DNA from: SYIM01 sp041182885 | GTDB taxonomy: Bacteria > Pseudomonadota > Gammaproteobacteria > Burkholderiales > Burkholderiaceae_E | NCBI GenBank assembly: GCA_049423065.1 | Contig: JBMSQB010000055.1 | Span: forward strand, 1-31,166 | Length of the DNA stretch: 31,166 nucleotides | Direction of reading: 5' to 3' | Shown: one piece after another, positions 22,130 to 29,931 of the stretch | Numbering within the stretch: position 1 is the stretch's first letter | Layout: each line of letters opens with the position of its first letter | Notes under the pieces: generated by a model | Database searches by the model: none | What the model saw: only the letters and a program-made list of their open reading frames with translations | Told to the model about the DNA's origin: nothing | Translations under genes and position numbers: made by a program

Positions 22130-22906
22130 ATGCCCTTCAGCGAGCCCGAGATCACGCTGTCTGAATCTGACGGCGTGCGCTATCTGCACTTTGGTACCGA
22201 GTGGGTACAGGGCGCGATGCGCCTCGATGATCCGACCGCAATCGAGATCGAGTATGTCCGCCAGATGATGGCCTGGTTGCTGTTCCTGCGGAGCGGGCAG
22301 CGGGTACTTCAGCTCGGTTTGGGCGCAGGGGCGCTGACGCGCTTCTGCCATCACCGTTTGCCAGATGCGTTCACCACGGTGGTCGATGCCAGTGCACGCG
22401 TCATTCAGGCCTGTCGGCAGTGGTTCCATCTGCCCCCAGACGATGCCCGCCTCACGGTGCTGCAGGACGACGCCGCCAGATTCGTCGGTGCAGCCGGCGA
22501 GGGGAGCTACGGCGTGATTCAGTGCGATCTTTACGATGCGCAGGCGCGGGGCCCTGTGCTGGACTCGGTCGCGTTTTACCGGTCGTGTCGGCGCGCGCTC
22601 AGCGAGCCAGGCGTGCTCGCGGTGAACCTGTTCGGTTCATCGCGCCCGGCGTTTGAGCGAAGCGCAGCCCGGCTGGACGAAGTGTTCGAAGGCAGGGTAC
22701 TGGAGATGCCCCAGACGCTGGCGGGCAACATTGTGCTGCTGGCATTCAACGGTCCGTCGTTTGCGGTTCGATGGCCAGTGCTCGACGAGCGGGCGCGGCT
22801 TCTCGAGCGACAAACCGGGCTCGACGCACCTCAGTGGATTCGAAGCCTTCGCCGGCGTGCAGCCACCGGGTCAACGATGTTGAGAGTGGGAATCGGTGCG
22901 CGATAA
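22130..22906 (+). CDS. Spermidine synthase-like (SpeE-family) Rossmann-fold protein
   Basis: A protein of about 258 residues with the polyamine aminopropyltransferase/methyltransferase fold. Motif I is 'VLQLGLGAGALTRFC', the cofactor-binding acidic residue follows in 'TVVDASARVI', and 'LQDDAARFV' and 'VIQCDLYDAQARGPVL' continue the core. In genuine spermidine synthases the last element carries the pattern D-(S/A)-x-D-P-x-G-P. Here it is D-L-Y-D-A-Q-A-R-G-P, so polyamine synthesis is doubtful and a related transferase is possible. Many Burkholderiales encode such short homologues annotated as spermidine synthase. The ATG at 22130 is chosen because the family similarity begins there; no good ribosome-binding site is visible. 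It ends nine bases from the convergent VWA gene. Confidence 0.8.
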   Translation: MPFSEPEITLSESDGVRYLHFGTEWVQGAMRLDDPTAIEIEYVRQMMAWLLFLRSGQRVLQLGLGAGALTRFCHHRLPDAFTTVVDASARVIQACRQWFHLPPDDARLTVLQDDAARFVGAAGEGSYGVIQCDLYDAQARGPVLDSVAFYRSCRRALSEPGVLAVNLFGSSRPAFERSAARLDEVFEGRVLEMPQTLAGNIVLLAFNGPSFAVRWPVLDERARLLERQTGLDAPQWIRSLRRRAATGSTMLRVGIGAR

Positions 22907-22915
22907 GGGCGCGCT

Positions 22916-24091
22916 TTACTTCGAGAGCTCGCGCATTGCGCGCTCCAGCCCCTGCAAGGTGACCGAATACATGCGGTTGTGCATGATCTGACGGATCACG
23001 CCGATGGACTGGCGGTATTCCCAGACCCCCTCGGGCTCGGGATTAAGCCACGCAAACTTCGGGAAACGGTCGACGAGTCGCCGCAGCCATACGGCGCCAG
23101 GCTCCTCGTTGTTGTATTCAACCGATCCGCCCGGCTGCAGAATTTCATACGGACTCATCGTGGCATCACCCACGATGATCAATCGATAGTCGGCGTTGAA
23201 CTTGCGCAGAATGTCCCAGGTGGGGAAGCGCTCGGCGTGCCGGCGTCGATTGTTCTTCCAGACGAAATCGTAGACGCAGTTGTGGAAGTAATAAAACTCG
23301 AGGTGCTTGAACTCTGTGCGCGCTGCTGAAAAAAGTTCCTCGGTCTGGCGGATGTGATCGTCCATGGTGCCGCCCACATCGAGCAGCATGAGCACCTTGA
23401 TGGTGTTGTGTCGCTCTGGAACCATCTTGATGTCGAGATAGCCGGCGTTGCGCGCAGTCGACGCAATCGTGTCGTCCAGATCCAGCTCTTCTTCAGCGCC
23501 TTCGCGCGCAAACTTGCGAAGGCGCCTCAGGGCAATCTTGATGTTGCGGGTGCCGAGCTCAACCTCGTCATCGTAATCGCGATAGGCGCGCTGCTCCCAG
23601 ACCTTGACCGCGGTGCGATTGCCCGCCGACGGCCCTCCAATCCGGATGCCTTCGGGGTTGAATCCGCCGTTACCAAAGGGGGAGGTCCCGTTGGTGCCAA
23701 TCCATTTGTTCCCGCCCTCGTGACGCTTCTTTTGCTCTTCAAGCAGTTCGCGCAGGCGTTCGAGCAACTTGTCGAGGCCACCCAGTGCCTCGATCGCGGC
23801 CTTCTCCTCCGGCGTGAATTCCCGCTGCAGTTGGCGCTTGAGCCAGTCAAGCGGCAGGTCCAGATCGATCCCGGGAATGGCCTGAACGCCTTTGAAATAC
23901 GCGCCGAACGCCTTGTCGAACTTGTCGAAATTTCGTTCGTCCTTCACCAGCGTGGCTCGCGACAGAACATAAAAATCATCAATGGACTGGCCGATCACGC
24001 CTTTTGACAAGGCTTCGACCAGCATCAGATATTCCTTGATCGAAACCGGCAGCTTCGAGTTCTTCAGGTGCAGGAAGAAGTCGATCAGCAT
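22916..24091 (-). CDS. VWA domain-containing CoxE-like protein
   Basis: A 391-residue protein. The N-terminal helical half holds 'KLPVSIKEYLMLVEAL' and a charged coiled-coil-like stretch (about residues 95-125, 'LERLRELLEEQKKRHE'). A Gly/Asn-rich spacer follows (126-160), then the C-terminal von Willebrand factor A domain beginning near residue 230. The metal-ion site reads 'LLDVGGTMDD' (Asp238, Gly240, Thr242), a variant of DxSxS, with a later Asp/Thr in 'IIVGDATMSPYEI'. These proteins work with MoxR AAA+ ATPases, proposed to help assemble or activate metalloenzymes (CoxE acts in carbon monoxide dehydrogenase maturation). The MoxR gene lies 34 bases upstream on the same strand. The client here is unknown. 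Confidence 0.92.
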   Translation of the reverse strand: MLIDFFLHLKNSKLPVSIKEYLMLVEALSKGVIGQSIDDFYVLSRATLVKDERNFDKFDKAFGAYFKGVQAIPGIDLDLPLDWLKRQLQREFTPEEKAAIEALGGLDKLLERLRELLEEQKKRHEGGNKWIGTNGTSPFGNGGFNPEGIRIGGPSAGNRTAVKVWEQRAYRDYDDEVELGTRNIKIALRRLRKFAREGAEEELDLDDTIASTARNAGYLDIKMVPERHNTIKVLMLLDVGGTMDDHIRQTEELFSAARTEFKHLEFYYFHNCVYDFVWKNNRRRHAERFPTWDILRKFNADYRLIIVGDATMSPYEILQPGGSVEYNNEEPGAVWLRRLVDRFPKFAWLNPEPEGVWEYRQSIGVIRQIMHNRMYSVTLQGLERAMRELSK

Positions 24092-24125
24092 GATTGGGGC
24101 CTCCGGGTGACAGACAGGCAGCGCA

Positions 24126-24968
24126 TCAGCGGTTGTGCCGCGCCATGAAAATCAACCGTTCAAAGAGGTGAACATCCTGCTCGTTTTTGAGCAGCGCACC
24201 GTGGAGCGGCGGAATGATCGCCTTGTTGTCGGCGGAGCGCAGTGCTTCCGGGGGAATGTCTTCGGCGAGCAGAAGCTTCAACCAGTCAAGGAGCTCGGAG
24301 GTTGAGGGTTTTTTCTTCAGACCCGGCAGATCGCGGATCTGAAAAAATGCCTCCAGGGCCTGCGACAGCAATGTCTTCTTGATGTCGGGATAGTGCACAT
24401 CAACGATGCGCTGCATCGTGTCGCGGTCGGGGAACTTGATGTAGTGAAAGAAGCAGCGCCGCAGAAACGCGTCGGGCAACTCTTTCTCATTGTTGGAGGT
24501 GATGACCACCACCGGGCGATGCCGGGCGCGGATCAGCTGCCGGGTTTCATAGACGTAGAACTCCATCCGGTCGATTTCCCGCAGCAGATCGTTGGGGAAC
24601 TCGATGTCAGCCTTGTCTATCTCGTCGATCAGCAACACCACAGGCTGATCGGATTCGAACGCCTGCCAGAGCACGCCCCGCACAATGTAGTTGTGGATGT
24701 CCTTCACGCGCTCGTCGCCCAGCTGCGAGTCGCGCAGGCGCGAAACTGCATCGTATTCGTAGAGCCCCTGCTGGGCCTTGGTGGTTGACTTGATATGCCA
24801 TTGCAGAAGCGGCATGTCGAGCCCGCGGGCGACCTCCTCGGCGAGCATCGTCTTGCCGGTTCCAGGTTCGCCCTTGATCAGGAGCGGCCGCTGCAGTGTG
24901 ATGGCGGCATTGACCGCGAGTTTCAGGTCCTCGGTGGCGACGTAGCTGTCGGTGCCTTGAAAGCGCAT
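24126..24968 (-). CDS. MoxR-family AAA+ ATPase
   Basis: A 280-residue AAA+ ATPase. Walker A is 'LIKGEPGTGKTMLAEEVA', Walker B is 'VVLLIDEIDKADIEFPNDLL', sensor 1 is 'VVVITSNNEKELPDAFLRRC' with the arginine finger region, and the C-terminal lid carries 'KKPSTSELLDWLKLL'. The ATG at 24968 ('MRFQGTDSYVATEDL') is chosen because family similarity begins there. The open frame upstream to 25043 lacks such similarity and covers the probable promoter region of the divergent cytochrome genes. MoxR ATPases form hexamers that act as chaperones together with VWA partners, and the partner is encoded immediately downstream. Confidence 0.93.
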   Translation of the reverse strand: MRFQGTDSYVATEDLKLAVNAAITLQRPLLIKGEPGTGKTMLAEEVARGLDMPLLQWHIKSTTKAQQGLYEYDAVSRLRDSQLGDERVKDIHNYIVRGVLWQAFESDQPVVLLIDEIDKADIEFPNDLLREIDRMEFYVYETRQLIRARHRPVVVITSNNEKELPDAFLRRCFFHYIKFPDRDTMQRIVDVHYPDIKKTLLSQALEAFFQIRDLPGLKKKPSTSELLDWLKLLLAEDIPPEALRSADNKAIIPPLHGALLKNEQDVHLFERLIFMARHNR

Positions 24969-25030
24969 GGGGAAGGTCCGCAAAGGATCGAAAGCGGCAG
25001 TATAAGCGCGCGCCCGGGGAGCGCCGGAAC

Positions 25031-25059
25031 TTGGCTCGGCCACAGCGCTCGGCTAGAAT
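25031..25059 (+). promoter_or_regulatory. Probable sigma-70 promoter for the cytochrome c genes
   Basis: TTGGCT (25031-25036), a 17-base spacer and TAGAAT (25054-25059) fit a housekeeping promoter directed rightward. The likely start site would leave a leader of about 70 bases before the ATG at 25136. The 167-base gap must also hold the leftward moxR promoter, for which no convincing boxes were found. Confidence 0.5.
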
Positions 25060-25135
25060 GCGCGAGCCGCAAAAACCGGAGGCGCCGGCAGCCTGTCAGG
25101 GCGGGCCGGACGAACTTAAAATACCGTCAGGGATC

Positions 25136-25462
25136 ATGATCAAACACGCACTGATTTCGGCTGCGCTGCTGACGCTGCCGCTAGCGGGCTACGCGCAAGG
25201 CTCGGCGCCCAAGGGTGATGCTGCAGCCGGGGCCACCAAGGTCTCGATGTGCATTGGCTGCCACGCAATTCCGGGCTACAAGGCCTCGTTTCCCATCGTG
25301 TACAGCGTCCCGATGATCTCGGGGCAGTCTGCCGCCTACCTTGCCGCTGCGCTCGAGCAGTATCGGAAGGGCGATCGCAGCCATCCCACCATGCGTGGGA
25401 TCGCTGGAAGCCTGTCCGACCAGGACATCGCCGACCTGGCTGCCTACTACGCTTCCCGTTGA
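25136..25462 (+). CDS. Small class I cytochrome c (c4/c553-like), exported
   Basis: A 108-residue monohaem cytochrome. A Sec signal peptide ('MIKHALISAALLTLPLAGYA') precedes the mature protein, the haem site is 'CIGCH', and the distal Met ligand is probably in 'PTMRGIAGSLSD'. The C-terminal helix 'DIADLAAYYASR' is the usual cytochrome c ending. It should act in the periplasm as an electron carrier, partner unknown. The start at 25136 directly precedes the signal sequence; the longer open frame upstream is not signal-like. A second monohaem cytochrome gene follows after 57 bases, so the pair looks like a split di-haem cytochrome c4 or two cooperating carriers. Confidence 0.9.
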   Translation: MIKHALISAALLTLPLAGYAQGSAPKGDAAAGATKVSMCIGCHAIPGYKASFPIVYSVPMISGQSAAYLAAALEQYRKGDRSHPTMRGIAGSLSDQDIADLAAYYASR

Positions 25463-25519
25463 AGGTCCCGGGCACGCCTTGCTGCCCGTGCTTTCCGCCC
25501 TCGAATCAGGAGAATCATC

Positions 25520-25858
25520 ATGCGATTGATGCCAGGCAAATGGCTGATCGCCGCATCGCTGGCTGTCATTGGAATGGGGTCGGCCACGGCCGCCGATATC
25601 GCCAAGGGCCGCGAAAAGGCTGATCAGGTCTGTGCCGCCTGCCACGGCAAAGATGGCAACACGCCGATCGATCCCGCGTATCCGAAGCTGGCCGGCCAGC
25701 ACGCCGACTACCTCGTGCGTGCGCTGCTTGACTACAAGAGCGATCAGCGCAAGAACGCCATCATGTCGGCGCAGGCCAAGGCGCTGTCGCGCGCCGACAT
25801 CGAGAATCTGTCAGCGTTCTACGCCAGCCTGCCCGGCAAGCTCTCGCACAAGCGCTGA
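25520..25858 (+). CDS. Small class I cytochrome c (c4/c553-like), exported
   Basis: A 112-residue monohaem cytochrome with signal peptide ('KWLIAASLAVIGMGSATA', cleavage before ADIAKG). The haem-binding site is 'CAACHGKDGN' and the probable axial Met is in 'NAIMSAQAKAL'. The segment 'YPKLAGQHADYLVRALLDY' is typical of one half of cytochrome c4. The start has AGGAG seven bases upstream. It is probably co-transcribed with the previous cytochrome gene and exported to the periplasm for electron transfer. Its last 48 bases overlap the 3' end of the regulator gene on the opposite strand. Confidence 0.92.
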   Translation: MRLMPGKWLIAASLAVIGMGSATAADIAKGREKADQVCAACHGKDGNTPIDPAYPKLAGQHADYLVRALLDYKSDQRKNAIMSAQAKALSRADIENLSAFYASLPGKLSHKR

Positions 25859-26701
25859 GTGATCTGGGGCCGGTCGCCCGCCGCGCTGGGTTGACAGTCC
25901 GCGGGCGCGGGTCGGCTTGGCTGCGGGCCGGAGTTCATCCCTGCGCAGCCAGGCAGCCAGCGCCTGGTTGTCCAGCCTGCGCAAACTGCGCATGAATCCA
26001 GGCTCCCAGGTGCGCACCGCCACCAGCAGGCTCATGGGATGTCGTCTGACCAGAGGAAGCGCCGAGTCGACCTCGTGAGATTCCGAATACTCGCGAGCGA
26101 GCTCTTCCACGCGGCGCATGAGCGCGAGCCTGCGCTCGTTGCTGAGCCGGACATTGATCACGCCAATGCACTCGCCCGGGCCGTCGAACCGGTGGTCGAG
26201 GAAATCATGAGCGTGTGCGCGAAAGTGTCGAACGATCGGCCCGTCTCTCAGCCACCGGAAGGTTCGACAGAGCCGCAGCCGGTAGTGGTTGTTCGGATGA
26301 AGTGCAAGAAAGCCCATCCGGTCGAGCTGAAGCAGACCGCGTACCGCTGCCGGCGGACTGATTCGGTAGATGCTGGTGATCTGTTCCAGTTCGAGCTGAT
26401 GGAGGGCGCAGACCGCCACCGTGAACAGCACTGGATCAGCCACGATCGCGGCCTCCTGTTCATGGGTGAGTGACTGAAGTTCGGCGCGCGACATGCCCGC
26501 GTCGCGAACCAGGTCGGACAGATCGTCATCAAGCACCTCCAGGATTCGATCCAGCCGGCGAAGGTCGAAATTTTTTCCAGCGAACATTCGCTTGACGGAG
26601 GCCTCGGAGCAGGGAATCAGCGAGGCGAGCGTGGCATAGCTGATGCCTCGCGCCCGCAGGCGGCGTTTGAGCGATTCGACCAGCGCCTCTCTTGGGGTCA
26701 T
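25811..26701 (-). CDS. Helix-turn-helix (XRE/Cro-CI type) transcriptional regulator
   Basis: A 296-residue regulator. The N-terminal DNA-binding domain is recognisable in 'RRLRARGISYATLASLIPCS' and 'ASVKRMFAGKNFDLRRLDRI' (about residues 12-52). The middle part (about 85-150) resembles a winged-helix-like domain ('LEQITSIYRISPPAAVRGLL', 'LDRMGFLALHPNNHYRLRL'). The C-terminal region is Arg-rich and without known motifs. The product of this family type is known only as a DNA-binding protein in Burkholderiales, so target genes are unknown. The gene is downstream of moeA by 151 bases, a gap large enough for its own promoter, and it ends inside the 3' end of a cytochrome c gene on the opposite strand. 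Confidence 0.85.
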   Translation of the reverse strand: MTPREALVESLKRRLRARGISYATLASLIPCSEASVKRMFAGKNFDLRRLDRILEVLDDDLSDLVRDAGMSRAELQSLTHEQEAAIVADPVLFTVAVCALHQLELEQITSIYRISPPAAVRGLLQLDRMGFLALHPNNHYRLRLCRTFRWLRDGPIVRHFRAHAHDFLDHRFDGPGECIGVINVRLSNERRLALMRRVEELAREYSESHEVDSALPLVRRHPMSLLVAVRTWEPGFMRSLRRLDNQALAAWLRRDELRPAAKPTRARGLSTQRGGRPAPDHSALVRELAGQAGVER

Positions 26702-26797
26702 GACAGAGCTCTCCCGTGGGTGGCGGCCCGCGCATGGCAGGAAGGCTGCCGCGGACGCGCATGAAACGGTTCAGCTTACGAGCGTCCGACAACTCGT

Positions 26798-26830
26798 CCT
26801 GGCACGTTTGGACTAAGGCCAAATGCCAGG
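26798..26830. repeat. Inverted repeat between moeA and the HTH regulator
   Basis: The left arm CCTGGCAcgTTTGG (26798-26811) pairs with the right arm CCAAATGCCAGG (26819-26830), with a two-base bulge and a seven-base loop (actaagg). It lies 96 bases before the regulator start. No T-run follows on the minus strand, so it is a poor intrinsic terminator for moeA. It could be an operator for the regulator or a transcript-end hairpin. Confidence 0.6.
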
Positions 26831-26852
26831 GCGCAACTGCTGGCGTGTTGTG

Positions 26853-28133
26853 CTAGCTGAGCAGCCGCATGGGAATGCAATTCACCCAGCCGCCCGCGGG
26901 AATGCTGGTGCTGGCGTGCTCGAGCACCACCAGGCAGTCGGCGCGCGACATGGAGCTCAGCACCGCTGACCCCTGGTTGGCCATCACTGTGATAAGGGGC
27001 GTGCCGTCGGTATCAGCAGACAGCATGGCGCGCTGATACTCGGTTCGACCGGCCCGCTTGCGGATCGGGTTGAGCGTGCGGGCCCGAAGGAGGGGAGTGG
27101 GCTGCACCCGGCCGCCGCTCAGTCGAGTCAGCGCATCTTTCACCATGAAAAGGAAGGTGATCATGACGGCTACCGGATTGCCGGGCAGGCCGAAATACAG
27201 CGCACGACCAATGCGGCCAAACGCAAGGGGACGCCCCGGCCGCATGGCGATTTTCCAGAAATCCACCTGTCCCAGCTTCTGCATGATCGCCCGGGTGTGA
27301 TCGGCCTCGCCGACCGACACGCCGGCCGACGAAATGATCGCGTCCGCCCGCTCGCTGGCAACGGAAATGGCGCGCTCGAGCGCGATCGGATTGTCCTGAA
27401 TGATCCCCAGGTCGATCAGTTCCACGTCCATCTGGCTTAGAAGCCCGCGCAGCGTGCTGCGGTTGCTGTCGTAGATCATGCCCTCAGGCAACGGCGCACC
27501 GGGCGCGCAGAGTTCGTCGCCCGTCGACAGGATCGCCACGCGTAGCTTTCGCACCACCCGGATCTCCGCAATACCGAGGGAGGCAATCAGGCCGCATTCG
27601 GCAGCGCCCAGCCGCTGCCCAGCCTTGAGCGCCGGTTCACCGCGCCGAAGATCCTCGCCCCGAAGCCGCAGGTTCTGGCCCCGTTCCTGGCCAGGCGGAA
27701 TACGGACTTGCCCGCCATCCAGCGTGACGAACTCCTGAGGGACCACGGTATCGTGGCCAATTGGCATGACGGCGCCCGTCATGATCCGAACAGCCTGGCC
27801 GGTACCTGGCTCACCTTGAAATGCCCGCCCGGCGAGTGCGCTACCGATCACCTGCAACACGGTGTCGCCCCGCGCAGCAAGGTCGGCGGCGGCGAGCGAG
27901 TAGCCGTCCATTGCGGCGTTGTCGTGCGCTGGCACATCGACCGTGGAAGACAGGTCGTCTGCCAGGATCCGGCCGAAGGCCTGGGCCAGTGCGACCGCCT
28001 CGGTATCGCTGATCGGAACGACCTGCTCGACGATTCGCCGAATCGCCTCGTCAAGCGCCAGAGCATCGGGATCGAATGGAGGCGGTGACGGGGTGGCCGG
28101 TGGCTGGCCGCCAGACGGGCCTTGCTGGGTCAT
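26853..28133 (-). CDS. moeA: Molybdopterin molybdenumtransferase MoeA
   Basis: A 426-residue enzyme that inserts molybdate into adenylated molybdopterin. A Pro-rich N-terminal extension (residues 1-22) precedes 'ALDEAIRRIV'. Further motifs are 'VPAHDNAAMDGYSL', 'RIMTGAVMPIGHDTVVPQE' and, in the MoaB/Mog-like domain, 'AILSTGDELCAPGAPLPEG', 'GMIYDSNRSTLRGLL', 'DAIISSAGVSVGEADHT' and 'FGLPGNPVAVMITF'. Length and order match the family. The ATG at 28133 overlaps the mobA stop (ATGA), so translation is probably coupled. It is the last gene of the moaA-mobA-moeA cluster, which supplies the molybdenum cofactor. Confidence 0.95.
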   Translation of the reverse strand: MTQQGPSGGQPPATPSPPPFDPDALALDEAIRRIVEQVVPISDTEAVALAQAFGRILADDLSSTVDVPAHDNAAMDGYSLAAADLAARGDTVLQVIGSALAGRAFQGEPGTGQAVRIMTGAVMPIGHDTVVPQEFVTLDGGQVRIPPGQERGQNLRLRGEDLRRGEPALKAGQRLGAAECGLIASLGIAEIRVVRKLRVAILSTGDELCAPGAPLPEGMIYDSNRSTLRGLLSQMDVELIDLGIIQDNPIALERAISVASERADAIISSAGVSVGEADHTRAIMQKLGQVDFWKIAMRPGRPLAFGRIGRALYFGLPGNPVAVMITFLFMVKDALTRLSGGRVQPTPLLRARTLNPIRKRAGRTEYQRAMLSADTDGTPLITVMANQGSAVLSSMSRADCLVVLEHASTSIPAGGWVNCIPMRLLS

Positions 28134-28750
28134 GGGGTGCTCTCCAGTCGGCGCAGTTCATGAGCGGTATTGAGATTCACAAAGGCCTCCTCATCATCAA
28201 ACCGGGCCTCCACCCAGCGGCCTTGCGAAAGCCATGTCTCGATCCTCCGACCACCGGCAGCGAGGTACTGCTCGAGTTCGGCCGCGAGGGATCGGTGCAG
28301 AAGTGCGATGACCGGATGCGCCTGCGCACCGCACCGAACCGACACGCGATCGGCATCGGCGTGCGCCTGCGCCTGCAGCAGTCGGCTCACCAGGTCAGGC
28401 GGCAGCAGCGGGGTATCGCAGGGTACGCAAAGAAGCCATGGGGTTTGGATTGCCAGCAGGCCTGCGTGGATGCCGGCGAGTGGACCGGGACGATCCGGAA
28501 TGCAGTCGGGGATGACGGATACCGAAAACGAACGCCAGCAGGGCTCTTCCGGATCTCCGTTGATGATGACCGACGCGACCTGGGGGCGAATTCTGCCGAT
28601 CACGTGCTCGATCAGCGGTCGCCCGCGAAAGGCGATCATCGCCTTGTTGACGCCGTTGCCGTCCGGGCTCATTCGGCGCCCGAGTCCGCCTGCGAGCACC
28701 ACGCCGGTGACCTCTGCATCAGCTGGCGCCGCTGACACGCGCGCCATCAT
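28130..28750 (-). CDS. mobA: Molybdenum cofactor guanylyltransferase MobA
   Basis: A 206-residue nucleotidyltransferase that attaches GMP to the molybdenum cofactor. Seen: the nucleotide-binding loop 'VVLAGGLGRRMSPDGNGVNK', 'FRGRPLIEHVI', 'VIINGDPEEP', the guanine/catalytic region 'DRPGPLAGIHAGLL', the acidic 'CVPCDTPLLPPDLV' and the C-terminal 'FVNLNTAHEL'. The loop is longer than the usual RMGGxDKG, with the Lys offset into 'GVNKAM'. The start (two ATGs, 28750 and 28747) overlaps the moaA stop by one base, and the stop overlaps the moeA start. Together this indicates a polycistronic moaA-mobA-moeA message. Confidence 0.92.
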   Translation of the reverse strand: MMARVSAAPADAEVTGVVLAGGLGRRMSPDGNGVNKAMIAFRGRPLIEHVIGRIRPQVASVIINGDPEEPCWRSFSVSVIPDCIPDRPGPLAGIHAGLLAIQTPWLLCVPCDTPLLPPDLVSRLLQAQAHADADRVSVRCGAQAHPVIALLHRSLAAELEQYLAAGGRRIETWLSQGRWVEARFDDEEAFVNLNTAHELRRLESTP

Positions 28751-29853
28751 CAGCCGCCGATGTAGGACATCTCGATGCGGCGCAGACCGGCCGTCTCGTC
28801 AGACCGGATCTCGGAGTAGCGGTCATCGCGCAAATTCCAGAGGTGCGCGATTGCGGCGCTGATCTGCTCATCGGCGTAGTTGCCGCGAAGCAGTGCGCGA
28901 AGATCGTGCCCTTCAGTGGCAAACAGACAGGTGTAGAGCCGGCCTTCAGTGGAAACGCGCGCCCGTGTGCACTCCGCGCAGAAGGGGCGGGTGACCGAAG
29001 AAATCACGCCCACCTCACCCGCGCCATCAACATAACGCCAGCGCTCGGCCACCTCGCCGCTGTAATTGGGGTCGATGGGCACCAGCGGAAAAGCTTCGGC
29101 GATACGGCCGATGACGTCGCCCGACGGCAGAACCTCATCCATTCGCCAGCCGTTTGAAGCGCCGACATCCATGAATTCGATGAAACGAAGAATGTGGCCT
29201 GAGCCGCGAAAATGCCGCGCCATCGGCAGGATTTCGCTGTCGTTGACACCGCGCCTGACCACCATGTTCACCTTGATGGGTGTGAGCCCGGCTGCTGCTG
29301 CAGCGTCGATGCCGGCGAGCACGTCGGAAACCGGGAAATCGACGTCGTTCATCTTGCGAAATACCGCGTCGTCGATGGCGTCGAGGCTGACGGTCACACG
29401 CTCCAGACCCGCCGCGCGCAGTGACTTTGCCTTGCGGGCAAGCAGCGTGGCGTTGGTGGTGAGGGTGAGGTCCACCGGCTTGCCGTCGGGCGTGCGCAGT
29501 TGCGCCAGCATTTCGATCAGATTTTCAAGACCGCGCCGCAGTAGCGGTTCGCCACCGGTCAAACGGATCTTTTCAACGCCGTGAGCGACAAACAGTCGCG
29601 CGATCCTGGTGAGCTCTTCGAAGCTCAGCAGTGACGACTGGGGAAGGAACTGATAATCGGTGCCGAAGACCGACTTCGGCATGCAATAGGTACATCGAAA
29701 GTTGCAGCGGTCGGTGACCGACAGCCGGAGGTCATGCAGGCGCCGGCCGCGCAGATCCGACAACAACCCATTTACGGGGGGGGCGTTGTCGGGAATGAAA
29801 GGAGCGCGCGTGGGATAGCGCGCCTCGGCGATGGGGATGATTCGTTCGGTCAT
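28750..29853 (-). CDS. moaA: GTP 3',8-cyclase MoaA (radical SAM)
   Basis: A 367-residue radical SAM enzyme for the first step of molybdenum cofactor synthesis, converting GTP to the cyclic pterin precursor with MoaC. The first cluster cysteines are in 'CNFRCTYC' (Cys50, 54 and 57 from the ATG at 29853), followed by 'KIRLTGGEPLLRRGLE', 'VTVSLDAIDDAVFRKMND' and 'HILRFIEFMDVG'. The C-terminal cluster motif is 'CAECTRARVSTEGRLYTCLF', and the protein ends in 'SYIGG' with the conserved Gly-Gly tail. The frame is open to a GTG at 29892, which falls in a hairpin; the ATG at 29853 is preferred. Transcription presumably starts in the short gap after rne or reads through from it. Confidence 0.94.
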   Translation of the reverse strand: MTERIIPIAEARYPTRAPFIPDNAPPVNGLLSDLRGRRLHDLRLSVTDRCNFRCTYCMPKSVFGTDYQFLPQSSLLSFEELTRIARLFVAHGVEKIRLTGGEPLLRRGLENLIEMLAQLRTPDGKPVDLTLTTNATLLARKAKSLRAAGLERVTVSLDAIDDAVFRKMNDVDFPVSDVLAGIDAAAAAGLTPIKVNMVVRRGVNDSEILPMARHFRGSGHILRFIEFMDVGASNGWRMDEVLPSGDVIGRIAEAFPLVPIDPNYSGEVAERWRYVDGAGEVGVISSVTRPFCAECTRARVSTEGRLYTCLFATEGHDLRALLRGNYADEQISAAIAHLWNLRDDRYSEIRSDETAGLRRIEMSYIGG

Positions 29854-29891
29854 CGGTACAAGTTGGCTTTGATCCGATGGTAGCCGCTGCA

Positions 29892-29919
29892 CGTACAGGG
29901 CGCGTGCATGCCCTGTACG
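29892..29919. repeat. Perfect inverted repeat between rne and moaA
   Basis: CGTACAGGGC (29892-29901) pairs exactly with GCCCTGTACG (29910-29919) around an eight-base loop. It lies 12 bases past the rne stop on the minus strand, where it would form a 10-bp stem at the transcript end. No T-tract follows in either direction, so a factor-independent terminator is only weakly supported. Confidence 0.6.
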
Positions 29920-29931
29920 CGCTTGCAGGAA

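Noticed and set aside
22898..22914. GCGCG-ataaggg-CGCGC dyad at the convergent ends of the SpeE-like and VWA genes
   Set aside because: Five-base stem with only three following T residues; too weak to call a bidirectional terminator.
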